NCBI GenBank assembly: GCA_036250195.1
Contig: JAVHZZ010000006.1
Coordinates: 170,768,424 to 170,832,423 of the forward strand
DNA: 64,000 bases
Source: Mixophyes australis
Taxonomy: Eukaryota > Chordata > Amphibia > Anura > Limnodynastidae
Direction: 5' to 3'
Part shown: piece by piece, positions 42,881 to 57,461 of the stretch
Numbering within the stretch: position 1 is the stretch's first letter
Layout: each line of letters starts with the position of its first letter
Notes under the pieces: model-generated
The model's database searches: none
Seen by the model: only the letters and a program-made list of their open reading frames with translations
What the model was told of the DNA's origin: nothing
Translations under genes and position numbers: made by a program

Positions 42881-45800
42881 CGAATCATGATTCATGAATC
42901 ATGAATCATGAATCGAATCATGATTCATGAATCGAATCATGATTCACGATTCATGAATTATGAATCATGAATCGAATCATGATTCATGAATCATGAATCA
43001 TGAATTGAATCATAAATCATTAATTGAATCATAAATCATGAATCAATAAATGAATTATGAATTGAATCATGAATCATGAATTAAATCATGAATCATGAAT
43101 TTAATCATGAATCATGAATTGAATCATGAATCATGAAATGAATCATGAATTGAATCATGTATCATGAATCATGAATCATGAATTGAATCATGATTCATGA
43201 ATCATGAATCAAATCATGATTCATGAATCATGAACTGAATCATGAATCATGAATTGAATCATGAATTGAATCATGAATCAGGAATCATGAATTAAATCAT
43301 GAATCATGAATCATGAATTAAATCATGAATCATGAATTGAATCATGAATTGATTCCTAAATCACGAATCATGAATTGAATCATGAATTATGAATTGAATA
43401 ATGAATCATAAATCATGAAATAAATCATGATTCATGAATTAAATCATGATTTGAATCATTAATCATGAATCATGAATCATGAATCGAATCATGATTCATG
43501 AATCATGAATTGAATCATGATTTATGAATCATAAATCATGAATCATGATTCATGAATCATGAATCGAATCATGATTCATGAATCGAATCATGATTCATGA
43601 TTCATGAATCGAATCATGATTCATGAATTAAATCATGACTCATGAATCATGAACCATGAATTGAATCATGAATAATGAATCATGAATCATGAATCAAATC
43701 ATGAATCATGAATTGAATCATGAAATATGAATCATGAATCAAATCATGACTCTTGAATCATGAATTGAATCATGATTCATGAATCATGATTCATAAATCG
43801 AATCATGAATCGAATCATGATTCATGAATCATGATTCATGAATCATGAATCGAATCATGATTCATGAATCGAATCATGATTCATGAATCATGAATCATGA
43901 ATCAAATCATGATTCATGAATCATGAATCGAATCATGATTCATGAATCGAATCATGACTCATAAATCATGAATCATGAATCGAATCATGATTCATGAACC
44001 GAATCAGGATTCATGAATCATGAATCATGAATCGAATCATGATTCGTGAATCAAGAATCGTGAATCGAATCATAAATCATGAATTGAATTATAAATCATG
44101 AATCATTAAATGAATTATGAATTGAATCATGAATCATGAATTAAATCATGAATCATGAATTTAATCATGAATTATGAATTGAATCATGAATCATGAATTT
44201 AATCATGAATCATGAATTGAATCATGAATCATGAATCATGATTAATGAAATGAATCATGAATTGAATCATGTATCATGAATCATGAATTGAATCATGAAT
44301 CATGAATTAAATCATGAATCATGAATCATGAATCAAATCATGAATTGAATCATGAATCATAAATCATGAATCATGAATTGAATCATGAATTGAATCATGA
44401 ATCATGAATTGAATCATGAATTGAATCATGAATCATAAATTGAATCATGAATCATGAATCGATTCATGAATCATGAATCATGAATTGAATCATGATTTAT
44501 GAATCATGAATTGAATCATGATTCATGAATCATGAATCGAACCATGATTTATTTATCATGAATCATGAATTGAATCATGATTCATGAATCATGAATCATG
44601 AATCATGAATTGAATCATGAATCATGAAATGAATCATGAATTGAATCATGTATGATGAATCATGAATTGAATCATGAATCATGAAATTAATCATGAATTG
44701 AATCATGAATCATGAATTGAATCATGAATCATAAATCATGAATCATGAATCGAATCATAATTCATGAATTGAAACATGATTCATGAATAATGAATCATGA
44801 ATCGAATCATGATTCATGTATTGAATCATGACTCATGAATCATGAACCATGAATTGAATCATGAATAATGAATCATGAATCATGAATCAAATCATGAATC
44901 ATGAATTGAATCATGAATCGAATCATGAATCATGAATCGAATCATGATTCATGAATCTAATCATGATTCATGAATCGAATCATGAATCGAATCATGAATC
45001 ATGAATCGAATCATGATTCATGAATCATGAATCATGAATCGAATCATGATTCATGAATCGAATCATGATTCATGAATCTAATCATGATTCATGAATCATG
45101 AATCATGAATCGAATCATGGTTCATAAATCGAATAACGATTCATGAATTATGAATCATGAATCGAATCATGATTCATGAATCATGAATCATGAATTAAAT
45201 CATAAATCATGAATTGAATCATAAATCATGAATTATTAAATGAATTATGATTTGAATCATGAATCATGAATTGAATCATGAGTCATGAATTGAATCATGA
45301 ATCATGAATCAGGAATCATGAATTGAATCATGAATCATGAATCATGAATCATGAATCGAATAATGAATCATGAATCATGAATTGAATCATGAATCATAAT
45401 TTGAATCATGAATCATAAATTGAATCATGAATCATGAATTGAATCATGAATCATGAATTGAATCATGAATCATGAATTATGATTTGAATCAGGAATCATG
45501 AATTAAATCATGAATCATGAATCATGAATTGAATCATGAATTGAATCATGAATTGATTCCTAAATCACGAATCATGAATTGAATCATGAATCATGAATTA
45601 AATCATGAATTATGAATTGATTAATGAATCATAAATTGAATGATGAATTGAATCATGAATCATGAATCATGAATTGAATCATAAATCATGAATCATGAAA
45701 TGAATCATGAATCATGAAATAAATCATGATTCATGAATTAAATCATGATTTGAATCATGAATCATGAATCATGAATCATGAATCGAATCATGATTCATGA

Positions 45801-46117
45801 ATCATGAATTGAATCATGATTTATGAATCATAAATCATGAATCATGATTCATGAATCATGAATCGAATCATGATTCATGAATCGAATCATGATTCATGAT
45901 TCATGAATCGAATCATGATTCATGAAGTAAATCATGACTCATGAATCATGAACCATGAATTGAATCATGAATAATGAATCATGAATCATGAATCAAATCA
46001 TGAATCATGAATTGAATCATGAAATATGAATCATGAATCAAATCATGAATCTTGAATCAAGAATTGAATCATGATTCATGAATCATGATTCATGAATCGA
46101 ATCATGAATCGAATCAT

Positions 46118-46260
46118 GATTCATGAATCATGATTCATGAATCATGAATCGAATCATGATTCATGAATCATGATTCATGAATCATGATTCATGAATCATG
46201 AATCGAATCATGATTCATGAATCATGATTCATGAATCATGAATCGAATCATGATTCATGA
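46118..46260. repeat. Interrupted self-complementary 14-bp arrays in super-repeat copy 2
   Basis: Runs of alternating AATCATG and ATTCATG words are separated by AATCG 5-mers at about 46,140-46,250. The equivalent place in super-repeat copy 1 (about 35,735-35,860) has a similar but differently sized set of runs. The variable number of alternations between sister copies suggests that these palindromic stretches change length readily. Confidence 0.7.
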
Positions 46261-47340
46261 ATCGAATCATGATTCATGATTCATGAATCATGAATCGAAT
46301 CATGATTCATGAATCATGAATCGAATCATGATTCATGAATCATGAATCGAATCATGATTCATGAATCGAATCATGATTCATAAATCATGAATCATGAATC
46401 GAATCATGATTCATGAACCGAATCTCGATTCATGAATCATGAATCATGAATCGAATCATGATTCGTGAATCAAGAATCGTGAATCGAATCATAAATCATG
46501 AATTGAATTATAAATCATGAATCATTAAATGAATTATGAATTGAATCATGTATCATGAATTAAATCATGAATCATGAATTTAATCATGAATTATGAATTG
46601 AGTCATGAATCATGAATTTAATCATGAATCATGAATTGAATCATGAATCATGAATCATGATTAATGAAATGAATCATGAATTGAATCATGTATCATGAAT
46701 CATGAATTGAATCATGAATCATGAATTAAATCATGAATCATGAATCAAATCATGAATTGAATCATGAATCATAAATCATGAATCATGAATTGAATCATGA
46801 ATTGAATCATGAATCATGAATCGAATCATGATTTATGAATCATGAATTGAATCATGATTCATGAATCATGAATCGAACCATGATTTATTTATCATGAATC
46901 ATGAATTGAATCATGATTCATGAATCATGAATCATGAATCATGAATTGAATCATGATTCATGAATTGAATCATGAATCATGAGTCATGAATCATGAAATG
47001 AATCATGAATTGAATCATGTATGATGAATCATGAATTGAATCATGAATCATGAATCATGAAATTAATCATGAATTGAATCATGAATCATGAATTGAATCA
47101 TGAATCATAAATCATGAATCATGAATCATGAATCGAATCATAATTCATGAATTGAAACATGATTCATGAATAATGAATCATGAATCGAATCATGATTCAT
47201 GTATTGAATCATGACTCATGAATCATGAACCATGAATTGAATCATGAATAATGAATCATGAATCATGAATCAAATCATGAATCATGAATTGAATCATGAA
47301 TCATGAATCATAAATCATGAATCGAATCATGATTCATGAA

Positions 47341-48325
47341 TCGAATCATGATTCATGAATCTAATCATGATTCATGAATCGAATCATGAATCGAATCATG
47401 AATCATGAATCGAATCAAGATTCATGAATCTAATCATGATTCATGAATCGAATCATGAATCGAATCATGAATCATGAATCGAATCATGATTCATGAATCA
47501 TGAATCATGAATCAAATCATGATTCATGAATCGAATCATGATTCATGAATCTAATCATGATTCATGAATCATGAATCATGAATCGAATCATGGTTCATAA
47601 ATCGAATCACGATTCATGAATTATGAATCATGAATCGAATCATGATTCTTGAATCATGAATCATGAATTGAATCATAAATCATGAATTGAATCATAAATC
47701 ATGAATCATTAAATGAATTATGATTTGAATCATGAATCATGAATTGAATCATGAGTCATGAATTGAATCATGAATCATGAATCAGGAATCATGAATTGAA
47801 TCATGAATCATGAATCATGAATCATGAATCGAATAATGAATCATGAATCATGAATTGAATCATGAATCATGAATTGAATCATGAATCATAAATTGAATCA
47901 TGAATCATGAATTGAATCATGAATCATGAATTGAATCATGAATCATGAATTGAATCATGAATCATGAATTATGATTTGAATCATGAATCATGAATTGAAT
48001 CATATATTGAATCATGAATCATGAATTGAATCATGAATCATGAATTGAATCATGAATTGAATCATGAATCATGAATTGAAAAATGAATCATGAATTGAAT
48101 CATGAATTGAATCATGAATCATGAATCATGAATTGAATCATGAATCATGAATTGAATCATGAATCATGAATTGAATCATGAATTGAATCATGAATCATGA
48201 ATCATGAATTGAATCATGAATCATGAATTGAATCATGAATCATGAATTGAATCATGAATTGAATCATGAATCATGAATCATGAATTGAATCATGATTTAT
48301 GAATCATGAATCGTATCATGATTCA
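47341..48325. repeat. Transitional block with a 19-bp sub-array
   Basis: The stretch begins with AATCG and AATCT words, has CATGGTTCATG near 47,590 and then passes into AATTG 7-7-5 units, ending with AATCGTATCATG just before 48,326. The order copies the stretch before 28,111 and 38,343. The 13-bp doublet expected near 47.9 kb is absent: AATCATAAATTG is followed directly by ordinary words. Confidence 0.7.
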
Positions 48326-49515
48326 TAAATCATGAATCATGAATCGAATCATGATTCATGAAGCATGAATCATGAATTGAATCATGAATCATGAATTGAA
48401 TCATGAATCATGAGTCATGAATCATGAAATGAATCATGAATTGAATCATGCATGATGAATCACGAATTGAATCATGAATCATGAAATGAATCATGAATTG
48501 AATCATGAATCATGAATTGAATCATGAATCATAAATCATGAATCATGAATCATGAATCGACTCAGAATTCATGAATTGAAACATGATTCATGAATAATGA
48601 ATCATGAATCGAATCATGATTCATGAATTGAATCATGACTCATGAATCATGAACCATGATTTGAATCATGAATAATGAATCATGAATCATGAATCAAATC
48701 ATGAATCATGAATTGAAACATGAATCATGAATCATGAATCAAATCATGAATCATGAATCATGAATCGAATCATGATTCATGAATTATGATTCATGAATCG
48801 AATCATGAATCCAATCATGAATCATGAATCCAATCATGATTCATGAATCATGATTCATGAATCTAATTATGATTCATGAATCGAATCATGATTCATGAAT
48901 CTAATCATGATTCATGAATCGAATCATGAATCGAATCATGAATCATGAATCGAATCATGATTCATGAATCATGAATCATGAATCGAATCATGATTCATAA
49001 ATCGAATCATGATTCATGAATCATGAATCATGAATCGAATCATGGTTCATGAATCTAATCATGATTCATGAATCATGAATCACGATTCATGAATTATGAA
49101 TCATGAATCGAATCATGATTCATGAATCATGAATTGAATCATAAATCATTAATTGAATCATAAATCATGAATCATTAAATGAATTATGAATTGAATCATG
49201 AATCATGAATTAAATCATGAATCATGAATTTAATCATGAATCATGAATTGAATCATGAATCATGAAATGAATCATGAATTGAATCATCTATCATGAATCA
49301 TGAATCATGAATCGAATCATGATTCATGAATCATGAATCGAATCATGATTCATGAATCGAATCATGATTCATGAATTAAATCATGACTCATGAATCATGA
49401 ACCATGAATTGAATCATGAATAATGAATCATGAATCATGAATCAAATCATGAATCATGAATTGAATCATGAAATATGAATCATGAATCAAATCATGAATC
49501 TTGAATCATTAATTG

Positions 49516-49578
49516 AATCATGATTCATGAATCATGATTCATGAATCATGATTCATGAATCATGATTCATGAATCATG
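49516..49578. repeat. Self-complementary 14-bp alternating array
   Basis: Nine 7-mers alternate strictly between AATCATG and ATTCATG from 49,516 to 49,578, giving four and a half copies of the 14-bp unit. Because ATTCATG is the reverse-complement form of the AATCATG word, the stretch is an almost complete palindrome of about 60 bp centred on TCATGA, able in principle to extrude as a hairpin or cruciform. The run ends where two AATCATG words follow each other and an AATCG 5-mer begins. Confidence 0.85.
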
Positions 49579-50145
49579 AATCATGAATCGAATCATGATT
49601 CATGAATCGAATCATGATTCATGAATCATGAATCATGAATCGAATCATGATTCATGAATCATGAATCGAATCATGATTCATGAATCGAATCATGATTCAT
49701 AAATCATGAATCATGAATCGAATCATGATTCATGAACCGAATCACGATTCATGAATCATGAATCATGAATCGAATCATGATTCGTGAATCAAGAATCGTG
49801 AATCGAATCATAAATCATGAATTGAATTATAAATCATGAATCATTAAATGAATTATGAATTGAATCATGAATCATGAATTAAATCATGAATCATGAATTT
49901 AATCATGAATTATGAATTGAATCATGAATCATGAATTTAATCATGAATTGAGTCATGAATCATGAATCATGATTAATGAAATGAATCATGAATTGAATCA
50001 TGAATCATGAATTAAATCATGAATCATGAATCATGAATCAAATCATGAATTGAATCATGAATCATGAATCATGAATCGAATCATGATTCATAAATCATGA
50101 ATCATGAATCAAATCATGATTCATGAATCATGAATCATGAATCAT

Positions 50146-50201
50146 GATTCATAAATCATAAATCATGAATCATGATTCATAAATCATAAATCATGAATCA
50201 T
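50146..50201. repeat. 28-bp tandem doublet with ATAAATC words
   Basis: A 28-bp segment beginning GATTCATAAATCATAAATC occurs at 50,146 and again at 50,174. The same doublet appears in block B at about 54,762 and 54,790, so it came before the A-B duplication. Near 62,070 the third block has a single shortened form. Confidence 0.8.
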
Positions 50202-53200
50202 GATTCATGAATCATGAATCATCAATCGAATCATGATTCAAGAATCATGAATCATGAATCGAATCATAAATCATGAATTGAATCATAAATCATGAATCAT
50301 GAAATGAATCATGAATTGAATCATGAGTCATGAATAGAATCAAGAATCATGAATTGAATCATGAATCATGAATTGAATCATGAGTCATTAATTGAATCAA
50401 GAATCATGAATTGAATCATGAATCATAATTTGAATCATGAATCATGAATTGAATCATATATTGAATCATGAATTGAATCATGAATCATGAATTGAATCAT
50501 GAATCATGAATTGAATCATGAATCATAAATCATGAATCATGAATTGAATCATGAATCATGAATTGAATCATAAATCATGAATTATGATTTGAATCATGAA
50601 TCATGAATTGAATCATAAATTGAATCATGAATCATGAATTGAATCATGAATCATGAATTGAATCATGAATCATGAATCATCAATTGAATCATGAATCATC
50701 AATTGAATCATGAAACATGAATTGAATCATGAATCATAAATCATGAATCATGAATTGAATCATGAATCATGAATTGAATCATAAATCATGAATTATGATT
50801 TGAATCATGAATCATGAATTGAATCATGAATCATGAATTGAATCATGAATCATAAATCATGAATCATGAATTGAATCATGAATCATGAATTGAATCATAA
50901 ATCATGAATTATGATTTGAATCATGAATCATGAATTGAATCATAAATTGAATCATGAATCATGAATTGAATCATGAATCATGAATCATCAATTGAATCAT
51001 GAATCATCAATTGAATCATGAAACATGAATCATGAATTGAATCATGAATTGAATCATGAATCATGAATGAAGAATCATGAATGATGAATCATGAATTGAA
51101 TCATGAATCATGAATTGAATCATGAATCATGAATTGAATCATGAATCATGAATCGAATCATGATTTATGAATCATGAATCATGAATTGAATCATGATTCA
51201 TGAATCATGAATCATGAATCATGAATCATGAATTGAATCATGATTCATGAATTGAATCATGAATCATGAGTCATGAATCATGAAATGAATCATGAATTGA
51301 ATCATGTATGATGAATCATGAATTGAATCATGAATCATGAATTGAATCATGAATTGAATCATGAATCATGAATTGAATCATGAATCATAAATCATGAATC
51401 ATGAATCGAATCATAATTCATGAATTGAAACATGATTCATGAATCTAATCATGATTCATGAATCGAATCATGAATCGAATCATGAATCATGAATCGAATC
51501 ATGATTCATGAATCATGAACCATGAATTGAATCATGAATAATAAATCATGAATCATGAATCAAATCATAATTCATGAATTGAATCATGAATCATGAATCA
51601 AGAATCATGAATCGAATCATGATTCATGAATCGAATCATGATTCATGAATCTAATCATGATTCATGAATCGAATCATGAATCGAATCATGAATCATGAAT
51701 CGAATCATGATTCATGAATCATGAATCATGAATCGAATCATGATTCATGAATCGAATCATGAATCGAATCATGAATCATGAATCGAATCATGATTCATGA
51801 ATCATGAATCATGAATCGAATCATGATTCATGAATCGAATCATGATTCATGAATCTAATCATGATTCATGAATCGAATCATGAATGGAATCATGAATCAT
51901 GAATCGAATCATGATTCATGAATCTAATGATGATTCATGAATCGAATCATGAATCGAATCATGAATTTATGAATCGAATCATGATTCATGAATCATGAAT
52001 CATGAATCGAATCATGAATCATGAATCGAATCATGATTCATGAATCATGAATCATGAATCGAATCATGATTCATGAATCGAATCATGATTCATGAATCTA
52101 ATCATGATTCATGAATCATGAATCATGAATTGAATCATGGTTCATGAATCGAATAACGATTCATGAATTATGATTCATGAATTGAATCACGATTCATGAA
52201 TCCTGAATCATGAATTGAATCATAAATCATGAATCATTAAATGAATTATGATTTGAATCATGAATCATGAATTGAATCATGAGTCATGAATTGAATCAGG
52301 AATCAGGAATCATGAATTGAATCATGAATCATGAATCGAATAATGAATCATGAATCATGAATTGAATCATGAATCATGAATCATGAATTGAATCATGAAT
52401 CATGAATCATGAATTGAATCATGAATCATGAATTATGATTTGAATCATGAATCATAAATTGAATCATATATTGAATCATGAATCATGAATTGAATCATGA
52501 ATCATGAATTGAATCATGAATTGAATCATGAATCATGAATTGAATAATGAATCATGAATTGAATCATGAATCATGAATTGAATCATGAATCATGAATTGA
52601 ATCATGAATTGAATCATGAATCATGAATCATGAATTGAATCATGAATCATGAATTGAATCATGAATCATGAATTGAATCATGAATTGAATCATGAATCAT
52701 GAATCATGAATTGAATCATAAATCATGAATTGAATCATGAATCATGAATTGAATCATGAATTGAATCATGAATCATAAATCATGAATTGAATCATGATTT
52801 ATGGATCATGAATCGAATCATGATTCATGAATCATGAATCATGAATCGAATCATAAATCATGAATTGAATCATAAATTATGAATCATTAAATGAATCATG
52901 AATTGAATCATGAATTGAATCATGAATCATGAGTCATGAATCATGAAATGAATCATGAATTGAATCATGTATGATGAATCATGAATTGAATCATGAATCA
53001 TGAATCATGAAATGAATCATGAATTGAATCATGAATCATGAATTGAATCATGAATCATAAATCATGAATCATGAATCGAATCATAATTCATGAATTGAAA
53101 CATGATTCATGAATAATGAATCATGAATCGAATCATGATTCATGAATTGAATCATGATTCATGAATCATGAACCATGATTTGAATCATGAATAATGAATC

Positions 53201-53210
53201 ATGAATCATG

Positions 53211-53529
53211 AATTGAATCATGAATTAAATCATGAATCATGAATTGAATCATGAATCAGGAATCATGAATTAAATCATGAATCATGAATCATGAATTGAA
53301 TCATGAATCATGAATTGAATCATGAATTGATTCCTAAATCACGAATCATGAATTGAATCATGAATCATGAATTAAATCATGAATTATGAATTGAATAATG
53401 AATCATAAATTGAATGATGAATTGAATCATGAATCATGAATCATGAATCGAATCATGATTCATGAATCATGAATTGAATCATGATTTATGAATCATAAAT
53501 CATGAATCATGATTCATGAATCATAATTC
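53211..53529. repeat. Short insert between blocks A and B
   Basis: This ~320-bp stretch holds the GATTCCTAAATCACG marker (near 53,326), GAATAATG and AATGATG words in the order seen in the 1-11 kb blocks, followed by a short AATCG cluster. It is satellite throughout. It separates the right end of block A from the left end of block B and is not repeated in the same place after block B. Confidence 0.65.
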
Positions 53530-56500
53530 GAATCATGATTCATGAATCGAATCATGATTCATGAATCATGAATCATGAATCGAATCATGATTCATAAATC
53601 GAATCATGATTCATGAATCATGAATCATGAATCGAATCATGGTTCATGAATCTAATCATGATTCATGAATCATGAATCACGATTCATGAATTATGAATCA
53701 TGAATCGAATCATGATTCATGAATCATGAATTGAATCATAAATCATTAATTGAATCATAAATCATGAATCATTAAATGAATTATGAATTGAATCATGAAT
53801 CATGAATTAAATCATGAATCATGAATTTAATCATGAATCATGAATTGAATCATGAATCATGAAATGAATCATGAATTGAATCATCTATCATGAATCATGA
53901 ATCATGAATCGAATCATGATTCATGAATCATGAATCGAATCATGATTCATGAATCGAATCATGATTCATGAATTAAATCATGACTCATGAATCATGAACC
54001 ATGAATTGAATCATGAATAATGAATCATGAATCATGAATCAAATCATGAATCATGAATTGAATCATGAAATATGAATCATGAATCAAATCATGAATCTTG
54101 AATCATTAATTGAATCATGATTCATGAATCATGATTCATGAATCATGATTCATGAATCATGATTCATGAATCATGAATCATGAATCGAATCATGATTCAT
54201 GAATCGAATCATGATTCATGAATCATGAATCATGAATCGAATCATGATTCATGAATCATGAATCGAATCATGATTCATGAATCGAATCATGATTCATAAA
54301 TCATGAATCATGAATCGAATCATGATTCATGAACCGAATCACGATTCATGAATCATGAATCATGAATCGAATCATGATTCGTGAATCAAGAATCGTGAAT
54401 CGAATCATAAATCATGAATTGAATTATAAATCATGAATCATTAAATGAATTATGAATTGAATCATGAATCATGAATTAAATCATGAATCATGAATTTAAT
54501 CATGAATTATGAATTGAATCATGAATCATGAATTTAATCATGAATTGAATCATGAATCATGAATCATGATTAATGAAATGAATCATGAATTGAATCATGT
54601 ATCATGAATCATGAATTGAATCATGAATCATGAATTAAATCATGAATCATGAATCATGAATCAAATCATGAATTGAATCATGAATCATGAATGATGAATC
54701 GAATCATGATTCATAAATCATGAATCATGAATCAAATCATGATTCATGAATCATGAATCATGATTCATAAATCATAAATCATGAATCATGATTCATAAAT
54801 CATAAATCATGAATCATGATTCATGAATCATGAATCATCAATCGAATCATGATTCAAGAATCATGAATCATGAATCGAATCATAAATCATGAATTGAATC
54901 ATAAATCATGAATCATGAAATGAATCATGAATTGAATCATGAGTCATGAATAGAATCAAGAATCATGAATTGAATCATGAATCATGAATTGAATCATGAG
55001 TCATTAATTGAATCAAGAATCATGAATTGAATCATGAATCATAATTTGAATCATGAATCATGAATTATGATTTGAATCATTAATCATGAATTGAATCATA
55101 TATTGAATCATGAATTGAATCATGAATCATGAATTGAATCATGAATCATGAATTGAATCATGAATCATAAATCATGAATCATGAATTGAATCATGAATCA
55201 TGAATTGAATCATAAATCATGAATTATGATTTGAATCATGAATCATGAATTGAATCATAAATTGAATCATGAATCATGAATTGAATCATGAATCATGAAT
55301 TGAATCATGAATCATGAATCATCAATTGAATCATGAATCATCAATTGAATCATGAATCATGAATCATGAATTGAATCATGAATTGAATCATGAATCATGA
55401 ATGAAGAATCATGAATGATGAATCATGAATTGAATCATGAATCATGAATTGAATCATGAATCATGAATTGAATCATGAATCATGAATCGAATCATGATTT
55501 ATGAATCATGAATCATGAATTGAATCATGATTCATGAATCATGAATCATGAATCATGAATCATGAATTGAATCATGATTCATGAATTGAATCATGAATCA
55601 TGAGTCATGAATCATGAAATGAATCATGAATTGAATCATGTATGATGAATCATGAATTGAATCATGAATCATGAATTGAATCATGAATTGAATCATGAAT
55701 CATGAATTGAATCATGAATCATAAATCATGAATCATGAATCGAATCATAATTCATGAATTGAAACATGATTCATGAATCTAATCATGATTCATGAATCGA
55801 ATCATGAATCGAATCATGAATCATGAATCGAATCATGATTCATGAATCATGAACCATGAATTGAATCATGAATAATAAATCATGAATCATGAATCAAATC
55901 ATAATTCATGAATTGAATCATGAATCATGAATCAAGAATCATGAATCGAATCATGATTCATGAATCGAATCATGATTCATGAATCTAATCATGATTCATG
56001 AATCGAATCATGAATCGAATCATGAATCATGAATCGAATCATGATTCATGAATCATGAATCATGAATCGAATCATGATTCATGAATCGAATCATGATTCA
56101 TGAATCTAATCATGATTCATGAATCGAATCATGAATGGAATCATGAATCATGAATCGAATCATGATTCATGAATCTAATGATGATTCATGAATCGAATCA
56201 TGAATCGAATCATGAATTTATGAATCGAATCATGATTCATGAATCATGAATCATGAATCGAATCATGAATCATGAATCGAATCATGATTCATGAATCATG
56301 AATCATGAATCGAATCATGATTCATGAATCGAATCATGATTCATGAATCTAATCATGATTCATGAATCATGAATCATGAATTGAATCATGGTTCATGAAT
56401 CGAATAACGATTCATGAATTATGATTCATGAATTGAATCACGATTCATGAATCCTGAATCATGAATTGAATCATAAATCATGAATCATTAAATGAATTAT

Positions 56501-57461
56501 GATTTGAATCATGAATCATGAATTGAATCATAAGTCATGAATTGAATCAGGAATCAGGAATCATGAATTGAATCATGAATCATGAATCGAATAATGAATC
56601 ATGAATCATGAATTGAATCATGAATCATGAATCATGAATTGAATCATGAATCATGAATCATGAATTGAATCATGAATCATGAATTATGATTTGAATCATG
56701 AATCATAAATTGAATCATATATTGAATCATGAATCATGAATTGAATCATGAATCATGAATTGAATCATGAATTGAATCATGAATCATGAATTGAATAATG
56801 AATCATGAATTGAATCATGAATCATGAATTGAATCATGAATCATGAATTGAATCATGAATTGAATCATGAATCATGAATCATGAATTGAATCATGAATCA
56901 TGAATTGAATCATGAATCATGAATTGAATCATGAATTGAATCATGAATCATGAATCATGAATTGAATCATAAATCATGAATTGAATCATGAATCATGAAT
57001 TGAATCATGAATTGAATCATGAATCATAAATCATGAATTGAATCATGATTTATGGATCATGAATCGAATCATGATTCATGAATCATGAATCATGAATCGA
57101 ATCATAAATCATGAATTGAATCATAAATTATGAATCATTAAATGAATCATGAATTGAATCATGAATTGAATCATGAATCATGAGTCATGAATCATGAAAT
57201 GAATCATGAATTGAATCATGTATGATGAATCATGAATTGAATCATGAATCATGAATCATGAAATGAATCATGAATTGAATCATGAATCATGAATTGAATC
57301 ATGAATCATAAATCATGAATCATGAATCGAATCATAATTCATGAATTAAAACATGATTCATGAATAATGAATCATGAATCGAATCATGATTCATGAATTG
57401 AATCATGATTCATGAATCATGAACCATGATTTGAATCATGAATAATGAATCATGAATCATG
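53530..57461. repeat. AATCG-rich higher-order block B (~3.9 kb)
   Basis: Near-identical copy of block A, shorter by internal losses but with an extra GTATCATG segment near 54,598 that A lacks. It contains the self-complementary 14-bp array at 54,113-54,175, AATGAAGAATC near 55,393, AATCTAATGATG at 56,172 and ATGGATCATG at 57,052. The match to block A ends near 57,461, where A continues with AATTG and B with AATCA. Confidence 0.8.
54113..54175. repeat. Self-complementary 14-bp alternating array (block B copy)
   Basis: Same alternation of AATCATG and ATTCATG as at 49,516-49,578, exactly 4,597 bp downstream. The number of alternating words is unchanged between the copies. Confidence 0.82.

Larger units (their letters stand above)
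36988..47340. repeat. ~10.3-kb super-repeat, copy 2
   Basis: Collinear with 26,788-36,987 at both ends (offset 10,201 on the left, about 10,343-10,390 on the right). It differs in the middle: it lacks the 850-bp doublet and has an added ~2.8-kb tandem duplication (37.5-42.9 kb). Markers on the right side are GATTCCTAAATCACG near 43,348 and 45,552, GATTCGTGAATCAAG near 44,041 and 46,471, and hairpin elements at 44,539 and 46,875. The copy ends near 47.34 kb, where AATCTAATC words take over. Confidence 0.75.
48326..53210. repeat. AATCG-rich higher-order block A (~4.3-4.9 kb)
   Basis: From about 48,930 it matches block B: CACGATTCATG at 49,081 and 53,678 and CATCTATCATG at 49,284 and 53,881 are 4,597 bp apart. 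The GATTCAAGAATC region is offset about 4,617, AATGAAGAATC about 4,334, and AATCTAATGATG (51,921 and 56,172), GAATAACG (near 52,150 and 56,401) and ATGGATCATG (52,801 and 57,052) 4,251 each. The decline reflects block-A segments missing from B between about 50.5 and 51.8 kb. The left part (48,326-48,930) also carries CTCAGAATTC at 48,561 and CATGCATGATG near 48,449, which recur only in the last block at about 60.2-60.3 kb. Confidence 0.8.
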
